From Podocnemis expansa (lineage: Eukaryota > Chordata > Testudines > Podocnemididae), in assembly GCA_007922195.1 (NCBI GenBank), contig ML682005.1, forward strand, positions 35,636,464 through 35,700,463: a stretch of 64,000 nucleotides of DNA. Direction: 5' to 3'. The notes beneath the pieces are model-generated. The model saw only the letters and a list, made by a program, of their open reading frames with translations, was not told the origin of the DNA and did no database searches. Both the position numbers and the translations under genes were made by a program. Below are positions 35,586 to 47,859 of the stretch, one piece after another (position 1 is the stretch's first letter; each line of letters starts with the position of its first letter).

Positions 35586-36173
35586 GGCTGTGTTCACACA
35601 GCACTTTTGTTTCGAAACAACCTCGTTGTTTCGAAACAAAAAAAACCACATTCACACGACGCACAGTTGTTTCGAAACAAGTTAAACCCCACTTGTGAGC
35701 GAAACAACTCGTGTGAACATGTTGTTTCGGAACAAGACGTTCCGAAACAACAGGTCAAGGGCTGCCCCCTCAGCACCCTGGCCAGGGAACACTCAGCTTA
35801 AAGCCGGCGGGGAGCAGCGCTGGGCTGCGCTGAAGCCCGCCGGTGCCCGCAGCCCAGCTCTGCAGGCACCGGGGAGGAGCAGCGCTGTGCAGCGCTGACC
35901 CCCGCCGGTGCCTGCAGCCCCCCTTTGCAGGCACCGGCGGGGAGCAGCGCTGGGCAGCGCTGCAGCCCGCCGGTGCCTGCAGCCCCCTGAGGAAACGAAA
36001 TAGCAAGTTCACAGTGTGAACCTGCTACGTATTTCGTTTCCCGCTTTTTTTCTTATTTCGAAATAACATTTTGTTAATTCGAAGTATGTTATTTCGAAAT
36101 AAGGTATTATTTCAAAACAAGTTGTTTCGACACAACTTGTTTCGAAGTAACCCTGTGTGTGTGAACACAGCCC
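35586..36173. mobile_element. Palindromic MITE (GTTTCGAAAC family) with GC-rich tandem insert
   Basis: Ends GGCTGTGTTCACACAGCA and TGTGTGTGAACACAGCCC with TA on both sides. The arms carry TTGTTTCGAAACAA palindromes as in 2836-3210. The centre is a GC-rich 65-base tandem repeat absent from the shorter relative. Confidence 0.75.
35814..35985 (+). repeat. 65-bp GC-rich tandem repeat
   Basis: GCAGCGCTG starts at 35814, 35879 and 35944, a period of exactly 65. Each unit contains GCCCGCCGGTGCC and TGCAGGCACCG, which are mutually complementary, so each unit can form a stem-loop. Confidence 0.8.
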
Positions 36174-36174
36174 T

Positions 36175-36335
36175 AGTCTCATTCAGCAAAACAAACAAAG
36201 GAGTCTTGTGGCACTTTTAAAGACCAACAAATTTATTGTTTTTCTCTCATAGAAGCTCATGCGATAAATAAACTTGTTAGTCTTTAGAAAAGCCACAAGA
36301 CCCCTTCTTTGTTTTTTGCCAGTGTAGTGGTTCCA
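36175..36335. mobile_element. PLE hairpin insertion
   Basis: A reverse PLE edge (TAGTCTCATTCAGCAAAACA, GTGGCACTTTTAAAGACC) then a forward edge (AAGCTCATGCGATAAATAAA, TTGTTAGTCTTTAGAAAAGC). It directly abuts the right end of the neighbouring MITE. Confidence 0.7.
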
Positions 36336-36339
36336 GAGT

Positions 36340-38640
36340 GTTTTGCACAAAGAAGTCTTGCTCTGCAGCTTCTTTGTACTGTCCTGTCCTGCACTTGTGC
36401 CCATGTTGCATCCATATTCAGCACTTACAAATGCGTCTTTGTTTTTTACATTTTTCTCTTGAGATTTACTCCTGAGTCTTTTTACACTTATTGTGGGGCA
36501 ACATGTGGAGACGTGTTTTTAAAATAAATTAATTGTTGTTGTCTGCAGGACATTGACTTCATACCTTTCATTTTTCATTTACAAATTTCCTTAGAAAAAG
36601 CAGATGGTTTTTCTGCTAAATAGGAGCCAAGAGCTGTAACTTCAGTCTCTGGGCAGAAAATCACAGATATGGTCCTGATTTTCATCTCACTTTTGTTGAG
36701 GGACATTGGGAGTATCTCCACTAAAGTTAATAGCTCGCTCTAGCTCGTGTGAAAGGTGCTTCAGGAATTATATTTAACAAATCTTGTTCATTAGATATAA
36801 AATCACCTTCTCTGGGGAGAGAAACTCAAGCCTTTCCTTGGGACAAGAAGAGAAGTTAAAAATTGAGTCAAACCTTGTAGACTTTCCAGACTTTAACAAA
36901 AATCAGTGTGATTAAATTTTTCAGTAGTTTATAGAACATTTCATCTACTTCTAATTAATTTTCTAATGTAAAAATTAAATTGGAAGATGTATTCCAACTT
37001 AAATTATTTATAAAAAGCAGTGAATGACCCTTGTTTTCTGAGTCACAGAACTGCTGCTGAAAAGGAAGCTGTGATTGTAGTGAAGGTCGGGAACTGCAGA
37101 AGGATCTTAAAATAATGTGAGGAAAGAGATACAAGTGTGAAAGGGGTTAGAGCAATCAAGATATTTAAAATAGCAGAACATTTTTCCCAAACTGTTCTGT
37201 GAATCACTCTTGACTGAGACTCTCAGTCACTGTCTGTTGCTCTTCAGAAATCTGCCTTGAGACACAGAGCTGGTTTTCTTCCTTACATTTGCTGAGCTTA
37301 ATTTAAGAGGCTCAAAATCTATTAAATGCTTTAAAAATATTAGTTTTGTGTTGAAGCAATTGCTACAGGTGCCACAGGGTTATTAAGTGGTTGGGAATGG
37401 GAGAGAAGGTGATCCACATGATCAAAATAGAAAGGGAAGTGATCTCATTAATTCTGAATGGATGGGTAGGAAGGTCTGCAAGACTACCTCTAATAAGATG
37501 TGGTTCACCCTATGAAAACATGTAGAAAATTCTTACTGTTTTTATTAACTACTTTTCGTAACAGAAAAATATGGAACAAAACTATATTTTTGTTCAAAAC
37601 TATTTTACTATGTTTGCTAAGTATAAAATAGAAATTTAAATAGTTTCATAATAGCTTGAATAGGGTGAAAAATTCCTATTAAAATTGATTAGGAATCTTT
37701 CACATACAAATTCTTACAGATGAAAATATTTGAATGTTAATTGAAAAACTGATAACTGAAAAAGTTGTTTGATTCTCTTCAACAAATCCCCAAAGATTTC
37801 ATCAGAGTAAGCCATCATTTCTTGACCAGCTCTAATTTTAACAATAATCTGCTATAGGTTATGTTCATTGGTAGGTTCTGGTGCCTTCCTCAAGTAGTTG
37901 AAACCCCTGAGCAATACATCAAATGCATATCTTTCCAGTGACTTGCTGCTAAATTTCATTATCCAGGCCATCTGCCCATCAATGCAGGATTGTTCTGAGT
38001 TAACATTGCACATGTAATTACTAAACTATATCAATTTTCCTTTTTGATGGCATTTTGAAGTCTTTCGTTGAGACTGTTACCACATTTGACCTAGCTGGTT
38101 AGCCATATTCAGTGTGTTGAAGGTTATTTCAGTCCTAGTGACAAACATTTCAAAGCAATTTTGGGAAGACTGGGATTAGAAGGCCCTGCAGAAGTTGAGG
38201 AGTGAGTCTGTCCCTATACTTGCCTCTCAACAGCAGCTTCTGTCTCACAGGGCTCCCTGCACTATCCTCTTGGCTCTCGCCACAGCATGCACTACTGAAA
38301 AACAGGCTGTTGTTTGCTTTCTGTTATGTATTTGCATATTTATAAACATTACAGCCAGTGCATAAAGTGGGCTGTTTAATTTTACTGACTGCTATTATAT
38401 CTGTATTCTGTAACAATAATTGCACCCTGGATGCACTGGTTCTTCCTCCCACATGAAGCTGAAGCTTCAGCAAATTAAATCCATATATAAGATGGTTTAT
38501 TTCAATGTTTTCTATTCTTTTCTATTGCTGTGATTCTTCTTTTAGAAATGTATGCAGGAGGACAAAGCTGTCTATATTAAACTTTTTCATTGCACTGAGC
38601 ACAAGAACAGGCTCTTTTCTGACAACATTATACCCCTAAA
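36340..38640. other. Intergenic, no feature recognised
   Basis: AT-rich sequence downstream of C18orf63. I found no exon of an expected neighbour and no clear repeat. Confidence 0.5.
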
Positions 38641-38641
38641 G

Positions 38642-39457
38642 CAGGGGTCTCAAACACAAGGCTCATCGGCCATATGCAGCCCCTAAAGTTATTTTCTGTG
38701 GCCTGCAATGACACGATCATTACCAATATTTGCAATATCATTGTATGGATAGTTTTCAGTGGTGCAACCCTTGGGCTAACATTCTAATCCTCACATGGCC
38801 CTCATGGTGATCAATGTTCCCTGTAAGCTGCGCTGGCGCGCTGCAGCGCAGCCCACCGCAGCCGCCAGCGCAGGGAAGGCAGCAGGCAGCGCACTGCCGG
38901 CAGCCAGACTCCTTCAAGGGAGTTCCTGTGGAACAGGGAGTTTTGAAAACTCCTGCCCAGAAAAGCTCTAACGGAGCATGCCCAGAAAATCTGGGCATGC
39001 TCCGTAGAGCTTCTCTGGCCCAGGAGTTAGGGCTGGGCCTGCCTCGAGTCCAGCCCAGAGGTAAGTTTGTGGGGGCTGGGGGGGGGGGGTGAGCAGGAGC
39101 AGGGGGGCGTGCTGCCGGGAGCGGGGGAGGGGGGCTAGCAGGAGGGGGGGTGAGTGGGAGCGGGGGGGGCTAACAGGAGCAGGGGGACAATGCTGGGGCC
39201 AGGGGGCGATGCTGGGACCAGGGGGGGGGGCTAGCGGGAGCTGGGGGACGATGCTGGGACCAGGGGGGCAAGTGGGAGCGGGGGGCGATGCTGGGACCCC
39301 GGGGGGGCTAACAGGCGTGGGGGGGGGGCTGTTGGGAGCGGGTGGAGGGGCTGCGCAGCGGTTCCCATGGGGGGGGTGGAGCACAGCGAGCAACAGGAGT
39401 TGCTCAGCTGCTCTCTCCCCTTAGAGGGAACATGGTGATTTGAGTTTGAGACTCCAG
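38642..39457. mobile_element. hAT-type element interrupted by a G-rich MITE
   Basis: Ends CAGGGGTCTCAAACACAAGG and GAGTTTGAGACTCCAG; flanks CCCTAAAG and CCCTAGGG match at 6 of 8. About 170 bases of AT-rich body lie left of the inserted element and about 20 to its right. Confidence 0.6.
38812..39434. mobile_element. TTCCCTCT-family MITE with G-rich minisatellite
   Basis: Ends CAATGTTCCCTGTAAGCTGC and CCCCTTAGAGGGAACATG, flanked by GTGAT on both sides (38807-38811, 39435-39439). The interior begins with CGCTGCAGCGCAGCC-type GC sequence. From about 39065 it becomes a degenerate tandem of GGGAGC and GGGGGGGGCTAGCAGGAG units. The long open frames here on both strands are composition artefacts. 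Confidence 0.7.
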
Positions 39458-39459
39458 CC

Positions 39460-42400
39460 CTAGGGAGTTCATGTTTCAAAAGCCAGAGGAGAAAGGACTC
39501 TAGCAGAGGGAAATCAGCCAAAACCATTTAATAACTGACCAAATCTGTGTCCCAATGAAACATGACCCCAGCCCATCAATGGCCCTTTCCACCTAGCTCA
39601 GATTCCAGTCCAAAAGACCGAGGCACTCCACAGCTGAGTAAAGTCTAGGTTCACTCTCTATCCAGACACTTTCCTCCCAGACCAAGCCTGAGCCCCTTCT
39701 CCCACCCTGCCCAAAACTGAGCTCACTACAAGGTAAGGCGTCAGGCACCTGCATCTCCCATGCTCTTGGCTCTCCCCAACTCCACTGCTGTCCAGTTGTC
39801 TGTCTTTCTCTCTGTGTTGTTTCCTCTGCTGGGACACACTCACGGTTCCCACTTCAGCCAATAGCAAGACAGCATCATTCCAATGTCTTAAGGCATGAGC
39901 CAGTGTTGAGCTAGGAGAGCCAAGATATCAGCACTCCTGATCTCCCGTTGCAGTGGCAACTGAATCTCTCTAGCCCTAGAATGCAGGCAGGGCCTTGCCC
40001 CTGCAACACCATCTGATGACACATTCCTGGCCCTGGCACCACCAGACTGCCTGCCCTGAGTTATCCCTTCCACATGGCAGGAGATTACATGATTAAATCA
40101 GTAGTTTTTGTTACATACCAGAAGATTTGGTCAGTCTGGTTTTAATTAGAAGAATTTTGTGAGAGTCACACTGTTCCCTCAAATGTGGCACACATGTATG
40201 ATGCCAGTACATTGCCCGTATTTGTGACTTCACATGAAAGAAGGATACATGCATATAAACAGGATAATCATAGCAAATTGTAATGCTTTCCACTGAAAAC
40301 TTAGATGACACATTCTGTACAAGATTTGTTGCACTTGTCTAACAGTGGCAGCATCCTTGATAATGATCATATTCAGTCATACAGTATCTCACTAACTGTT
40401 TTTCTTCAAGATGTGTTGTAGGCATCCATTCCACAACCTTCCTCCTACCCTCTTTTAGAGTTGGCTGGAAAAAAGGAACTGAAGGGGCTTGAGGTTGACC
40501 AGGCCCTTTATTCCAGTACTGTGAGTGTGCAGCACCAGGGGGCATTGGAGCTGACCCAACGGGTACCACAGAGGGAAAACTTTCAAGTGACTGTGCTCAG
40601 GGTGAGCATACGCCTATGGTGAAATACACATTGGGCAACACATCTTGAAGAACAATGGTTATGGAAGAGTTAGTGTATTTTTTTTTTCCTGGTTGCCAAG
40701 TTCTAGCCTTGGATCAGAGTAAATTTTTTACCAATCTTTCTTCTTTCCAGCCACAGCTGACTTTCTGTCAGCCAGGACCTACCACAGAAATATAGTGTGT
40801 TGGTTTCTCTTGTTTTCCTACGTGAAAGATAACTTAGGGTTCTGTGCTGCTTTTTTTAATAGTCTAGACAGAGTGAACTTCTCAAAATATATGAGGGTAA
40901 AAAATGTGAGGAAAAGTGCCAAGGCATGTGGTGGAAGTTTCATGCTGGTTTCTTCCACACTGGTACTCTCTACAATGCACATTAATCTATCCCTGCAGCC
41001 CCTGATATGCCAAGGAATGACCACTTTGCTGTGATTGCCTATTGTCTGTGATTGCACCTGGGTGCAGGTGCTAGCCTCTTCTCCATGTGGAAAAAATCTG
41101 TTTACCCTCTCAGCAGACTTTTGGTTCAAACACATTTTACTGACATCATACAGAGGGAATTCATAACCTCACATAAATCACTTACACATGCATTTTACAC
41201 TTGTATTAATAACAAGCATGTTATTAGAGTCCCCACAATTTCTCAAAAGGCTTGTTTTGTACAAATATTACAGAAGCATGTGGGATGTGAATACAGGGGT
41301 GTCTACAGTCACAAATGAACTTTGTGACATTAGCGCTGTTTTCTTTAGAGTCAGTGGTATCTGGGACAAGATGAAAAATAAACATTAAATCCTTTCAGTA
41401 CACCTGATTCACTGTACAAATTTCCCCTCTTGGTATATCACCTTAATGAGCCCCCAGAATAGATTTAGACATTTGCTTAATTATATGGGGAAATCCATTG
41501 TTTTTACATAAAACTTGTCACCTTTAGAGATAAAGTATTAATATACTTGCTTACCAATTTAAGCTTTCGCTCAATTTGTCAATTTAAAGTTACAATCCTT
41601 AAGTTAAATATCTTTTGCTTTCTGGCCAACCCCTGCCCCCCCAGGTCTTTTTGCTTCTTTACTAAAACTTGCAAAATGCTAAAGAAGTTATTCTTTGTCT
41701 AGATAACGGTTTGAAATTAAATCACCAGTATCTTTCCTGGGGGATTAATCAGATGCTGTGTTTGATGCCAGAATCCTTAACTCTTACTGTTTCTAATGAG
41801 TTTCATTTCCTTGGAATGAACATTGCTCTGTAAAAGATTGATCTCCATAAGTCCAGTTCTTAATACCCATCACCATCCCTTCTCCAGCAGATCACAAGTG
41901 ATATGGATGTCTGCCAGAGACATTTGAGTAATTGTATCAGAATCAATGTAACTAGGATGAGATACTGTATGGATTTTTGCGAATATTACATGCTGTCTTC
42001 CACAATATGCTTTTTAGTAATAGTTGAATACTTAAATATAGAAATAAAGAACCTAGTGTTATAATGCTAGCTCCTATATCTTTTTGAGGCATTGTGGCCC
42101 AACATTTACTTGGGGTGACCATTAAATACTCTTTCATCTTGGGACTTACTCTGTGGGAGCTTCATATGTACATTGTTAGCTTATATCATTGTAGCATAGC
42201 TTTTTCAGTGTGGTGGGCTTTTAAAGATGTTTTGGATTTTGTGAGTATTCTATTTAATCAGAATTTTAATTTGTTTAGGAACAAGAGAGAACAGAAGTCA
42301 TTGTTCGCATTTGTCTCATCGTATGAAGTAGGAACTTTTCTCCCAGAACTATAAGAAAGGTTGCTTGGGTGTTTTCATGTTTGTTTTTCTACTTCACTTT

Positions 42401-43580
42401 TTCTTCTTTTTTAATGATAGTAAGTGACATAATTTTGGTTTATCAATGCCAGTTCCCCAAGGCAACTGGGCATTTGAACAGAATCTAACTTGTACACAAA
42501 TTACAAAAACTAGGGCCCAAATCTATAGAACTGGAAGCAAAATCAAATTTATGATTTTTGCTGAATATTAGAAGGCAAATACACTTTTCAGATACTGTAG
42601 AACAATCATCCCTACAAAGTCTGGATTACATTTGGTAGTGTAAGTTTCCTATAGTGAAACAATTAGACAACATGGACTGTAAAATAGTTATGTTCCCTTT
42701 CTGCTAAACTATCAGTTATTGTTATGTATGACTTAGTTGCTGGGAGTTGTTACCCCATAGATGTTCTTTGTCTCAATACACTTAAATACCAGTTGATTGT
42801 CTTAGGGTTATTTTGAATTGTTTTTGTATTTTTAAAAGTCTGTGTTGTCATTTTATGTTTTCTATTACATTACTTTAAATGCAGATCAATAAAAGTTATC
42901 GCAGATCTAATTTGCTCTCTTTAAAATAAATTATAGAATAATCTCCCCTTACTAAATTGTCAGAAATGTATGTCAGCCAAGGAGGGAAGAACTATTGACT
43001 ACCCCACCTATACTTTAAAATATATGTTTGCGTGTGTGATGTTTAAGGGAGACAGTTGCTGCCTGGGGGAGGGGAGATGATGCTAATGCTGCTAAGGATG
43101 TACAAGGGTAGGAGAAACACTGCTACTGTGGGTGCTTTAAATGGGGTTTGATGGTGCAGAAATGAGTCTCACTTCCCTCTCCCCCACCCTGAGTTATGAG
43201 AGGTTGCAAGAGACCATCTCAGTCTTCTTATGCCCTCATCAGATGGGCAAAGAACACTCTGTATTTAATTGTAGTCAAGATTGTTGAAACACAGAGCCCC
43301 TAAAGGAGTAGGGTCACCTATAGTTAGGGCCAAATGACACATAGGTGGGCACAGTGACCAGCCATAGTCTTCAAAGGATAAAGGAACAATTTCTGTTAGC
43401 CCACAAAATGATTTATTCATGTTGGGCAACTGGAATCAGGTAGAAATAATCAATACCCCAAAAGAAACTGACTTGAAATTGAATTCGATACATCCCCAAC
43501 TTGACAAGTGCCAGTTTTAATTGCCTTTATGGTTCTTTAGTCAGTTTGACCATGCTTATATCCATGCTAATATAGATTCA
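39460..43580. other. Intergenic, no gene recognised
   Basis: Mixed-composition sequence with several short chance frames. No repeat family could be named with confidence. Confidence 0.45.
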
Positions 43581-43585
43581 CATAT

Positions 43586-44080
43586 TAAGTAAAACAAGCA
43601 AGGAGCCCTATAGCACTTAAAGACTAACAAATTTACTTATCACATGAGCTTTCATGGAGGAAAATCCTGCTTCATCAGATGCTTTGAAGATGGAGGAACT
43701 TACAGAATGGGAGCAAAATAAATGTAGGAAAGTGTAAGTCATGGAATCAGGTCACACCGTGACAGCAAATCAAAGCAGTTGTTAAAATTCAAATACTGGG
43801 GAACAGCACATAGAGGGTGAGGTAAAATCACCTGTTGTAATGGGAAGACAATCCATAGTCACAATTAATCCTGTTTCACAAAGTCAAATTTGCATATCAA
43901 TTCCAATTCTGCAGTTTCTTTTTGAAGTTTTGATGTGTTACTCATTTGCTTGAGCACAGCTATTAATAAATCACCAACAGAGTGAGTAAGAAGATTGAAG
44001 TGCTTGGCTACTGGTTTTTGAATGTTGGACTCCTTGCTTGTTTGCTGAACTAGACTAACATGGCTACACCTTTGGAATAT
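43586..44080 (-). mobile_element. PLE 3' portion, reversed, with a forward edge at its far side
   Basis: 43586-44000 is the minus-strand PLE end and 3' UTR back into the endonuclease tail (CACAATTAATCCTGTTTCAC, TGCAGTTTCTTTTTGAAG). 44025-44080 is a forward edge (GACTCCTTGCTTGTTTGCTG, TAGACTAACATGGCTACACC). This again gives inverted ends. Confidence 0.75.
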
Positions 44081-45888
44081 ATAAAGTAATATTTCATGGG
44101 GACTGTATCAAATGCTTTAATAATGCTCAGATGTATTATATATGCTAAGTTTATTTTGCCCACTAATTTTGCAGATCAGAAAAATAACTTAGGTTGTCTG
44201 GTATGATAATTTCATAAATCCATGATGTTCACCCCTCATGATGTTCACAAATGTAAACCAATGTGACTAGTCACATGCTTAAAATTAAATACATGCTCAA
44301 GTATCTTGTTGAATTGGGGCCTAAAGGTTTACAAATTATTCTCTAAGTATTTATAATCAATAAGTACTATTTAAATACTTAGAATAATTAGTACATTACT
44401 GGAATTTGAGATTAATTACATAATAGAAGGCCCAGTTTTTCCCCCATTGATGTCAATGGCAGCTATGCCATGTATGTATTTCATTGGGAGGAAGCACAGC
44501 TCCCACTTAGTGTATTTAATGCTTGGTTTAAAAAAAAAAATAGGGGAGGGGTTAATTGCATACTGGAACTGTTTCAGAGCCTTTCAGAGATTTCAGTTAG
44601 CTGCAAAGGGAGAAGCTGCATGGTATGTGGTGAGAGCTCTAAAATTAAACCAGTGGTTTGGAGAATCTTGTTTTAAAATTATGTACAAAAACTCCTAAAT
44701 CAGTTAGGACACAACAAAATAGGTGCACCTTACTTGCCCAGTTCTAGGGGAGAGAAGCACAGCACCACTATTCCTCATCCCCTCAACATCCTCCCAGGTA
44801 GGGGATTGGGGACTCCAGAGGAGAAATATCTGCTGTGTAATCCCTGTGCTCTGTGCAGAACCACTTCCAAATTCTTATCTAAATAGACCTTGTGCAACAA
44901 GATCTTACTTCCCTTCACTATGGCAATAGGACTCGAGACATTCTAATATTACGCAGTTTACCCAATAGGTCAGGGGTGTCAAAGTCATGGCCCTTGGGCC
45001 AGATTAGGCCCACTGAAGGTGCTGATCCAGCCTGTGGAGCAACTGCCTGGGCTGCCTGAAAGCTCTCTGCAGCAGCAAACTCCCAAGACAGGCTCCTGGC
45101 ACAACAAGGCATGCTTGTGACTCACACATGTGATCTGAGTCACAGCATGGGAACAAAGGAAGTGCTCCAGCCAATCATGGCTCAGCTCTGCTGTGGTCTG
45201 CCAACCAACCAGAGTCTCAGCCACAACAGGCTAGGCCAGCTCCAGAGAGCCACTGCTCTGCCCCCCACCCTAAATGTTCACTGTCAGTCAGTATGCTGAT
45301 TTGATTGACAGCACATTGCACAAATCACAAATAAAAAAGGAAAAAGGGGCTGAGGCCCATGGGGGAATGAGACAAGCAAAGGCCAGCTGGAACTGAGCCA
45401 ACCAAAGGTCAGCATTCTGAATGACTGACAGTGAGTGGGCTGGTAGGGAGAGAGACAGGATCCCAGTCTGGCTGCCTGTGACTAAGACTGATTTTTTTTT
45501 TGCCTGCCACCAGGAGGTAGGGGAAGAGCGGGGAGGGGGGTCTGGGAGCCAGTGTGGGGAGCGATGTTACCCCAGAACTTAATCCCCAGGCCGTCCAGCA
45601 GCCTGATTCTTACGTGTACAACTCTGGGATAAAAGGGTGGGACCGGTGCTGCCTCAACGGCACCCAATGGAAATTGCGGCTACAGCCCACCAATCAAGAA
45701 CAGGTACAAAGAGCAATGAAAGACTCAGGACCCAGACTTGTGACGAAGAACACATGGTAATTTTATTACAATACAATACTTACGCACTACTTAGATTCAA
45801 AGGCAAAGTACATAGCTTGGAAGTAATACACGTATACTAAACACTATAACAGTCAGATATACATACGTGTGTGTGTGTATCTATATAT

Positions 45889-46260
45889 CAGGGGTACTCA
45901 AACTTTTTGCGAGCCGGTCCACATTCAGCCTTCCACCATTCATCGGGGTCCACAAGCAACTAGGGTAGGCCTACTGCTGGGAGCGGGGGGGCGTGTTCCA
46001 GGAGTGGGGGGGCTAGCAGGAGCGGAGGGGGTGATGCCGCGAGCGGGTGGGGGGTGTGCTCCGGGAGCGGGGGGGCTAGCGGGAGAAGGGGGGGTGATGC
46101 CGCGAGCGAGGGGGTGTGCTCTGGGAGCGTGGGGGCAGTGCAGCGAGCAACTGGAGTTGCTCAGCTGCCCTCTCCCCTTAGAGGGAACATTGCCCCGGTC
46201 CACCAGAAACATCTTTGCGGTCCGGATTGTGGTCCGCGGGCCGCCGTTTGAGTACCCCTG
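45889..46260. mobile_element. hAT MITE with perfect 8-bp target duplication
   Basis: Ends CAGGGGTACTCAAACTTTTT and CGTTTGAGTACCCCTG; CTATATAT on both sides (45881-45888, 46261-46268). The outer arms contain a diverged inverted pair (GCGAGCCGGTCCACATTC and GGTCCGCGGGCCGCCG). The centre (about 45975-46190) is G-rich and nearly the same as the right part of the element at 38812, including CTTAGAGGGAACATTG. Confidence 0.85.
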
Positions 46261-47089
46261 CTATATATCTATATAATGACATTTAACAACTGGGGGGTCA
46301 CTCACTTGCAGAATGGGGAGATCTCAGTTCTTACATCTATTTCGCTTCTCAGCACAGTGAGGGTTTCCCAACATAAGCTTTTCCTGCTGGTTTACCTAGT
46401 GCCGCAGGCTACTTTTGTATGGATTTGGGCCCCTGTCAGTGGTTAGTGCATATAACCAGTTTGTTAGTTTCTGCCACGAATTTTGGGCAAGGACCCTAGT
46501 CTAACTGTTTTACCTTTTGTGTGTTTATTCTTCTCTTACCACAATCTGATGTGTTCCTTGGCTTGACGTTAATTGGGGCTCCGCTCACAACCCAGCCACT
46601 CCTCTGTAGTTCTCCTCAGCGACTGGAGGTATGATGGCTCCTCAGGTTCACTAAGGCTCACAGTTCTGCAGTTACCACTTCACGTCAGCAGAGGTCTCTG
46701 TTGCGCTCACAGGATCTTCTAGAATTCTGGTGCTTTAGAGCCCTGAGTCTTGCAGTGGGACTCAGTCAGGATTTCTTTTGGACAGATACCTTCATGCAAC
46801 CAATTTGGGCTTCCTTAGAAGCATGCACCTTGAGTCGGGACTCAGTTGGCCAAGTGGTGCAGCCTCTTTGGAATGAAACCTTCCCGCAACCTATACCAGA
46901 GATGGTGAGACACGAGGTCCCCCAACAAGGAAGGGGTCCCAGTTGTACCCTCAGCAAAACTCCTCTCAGAGATGGTGAGACCTGAAAGTCCCCCAGCAGA
47001 GACTTCATTCTGCTGTACCCTCTGAAGTGGAGTGTCACCAGGACAAACCTAATGCGAGGATACCCTTTGTATGCATGAATGCCACCCAG

Positions 47090-47250
47090 GACTTTCGAGC
47101 GAAGCTCAAGGCCATCAGTTGAGCCTGATGCTGGGGTGCCCTTTAGGGAAACGATACCACCACACAGCAAATGTGTGTAGGAGTGCTACCATGGACTTTC
47201 AAGCAGAGCTCAAGGCCGTCAGTCGAGCCTGATGCTAGGGTACCCTTTTT
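47090..47250 (+). repeat. Imperfect direct repeat, about 105 bp apart
   Basis: GGACTTTCGAGCGAAGCTCA, AGGCCATCAGTTGAGCCTGA, TGCTGGGGTGCCCTTT recurs about 105 bases later with a few changes. The phrase GGGACTCAGT also recurs at 46759, 46839 and (diverged) 47282. Confidence 0.7.
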
Positions 47251-47859
47251 ATCCGCTACTGAGCCTCTGAGTGTTAAGGTAGGACTCAGTTGGCTGTGTA
47301 GAGGAATTCTTAGTAAGTGGGGGCCACAAACTTAGTGAGGAGTGGAGCTTTATTCTACACAGCTGTGGGCCCAAGGGCAAGTACCCAAGAGCCCCGAGAA
47401 TAGTGTATATTATTCTTATATAGTAACATATTACATCATATTACAAAGCATAAACTATTGCTGTATAGCCAATTAAGTCCTGGGTCCATCCTTTTTGCAC
47501 CAAAATCCCCCCAATTACAACCAGAGATGTTGTTACACTCTCTGGGGGCGGCTGAGAGTGAGATTTCTAGTGCAATAGGAACCATGGCCAAAAGGCCCCT
47601 TGGTACCTGTTTGGAGCGGAGGAGATCTCCAAAGTCTAACTGCAAATGATGTTCCTTTTATGCAGCTCTGAACGCCATTTCATATCCCTTCAACCAATCA
47701 CAAAAAGAGTGATTTCATCCTTTCAGCCTTATTTGGCTTTTATCTAGTTTTCAACTGGCTTTGATCAGCCAGCTGTGAGGGGGAGCGAGACAGATCAAAA
47801 GTTTAAAATCCTCTGCCATGTGGACCTAATTTCTCTTAAAAAAAAAGATATATCTTTAG

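Larger units (their letters stand above)
45563..47800 (-). mobile_element. Possible LTR-type element with internal repeats
   Basis: Sequence unlike the surrounding hAT parts, with minus-strand AATAAA-type signals (TTTTATTACA near 45765, CTTTATTCTACAC near 47350). It contains the repeat listed at 47090. No coding frame of a retroelement is left. Boundaries uncertain; a hAT MITE is inserted at 45889. Confidence 0.3.

Noticed and set aside
35198..36012. Short frames suggesting small proteins near 35.2-36.0 kb.
   Set aside because: They arise from a palindromic MITE and its GC-rich tandem insert, or from unique sequence without homology.
38968..39424. A 141-codon Pro-rich frame on the minus strand and a 111-codon Gly-rich frame on the plus strand.
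   Set aside because: They translate the two strands of a G-run minisatellite; no conserved protein is implied.
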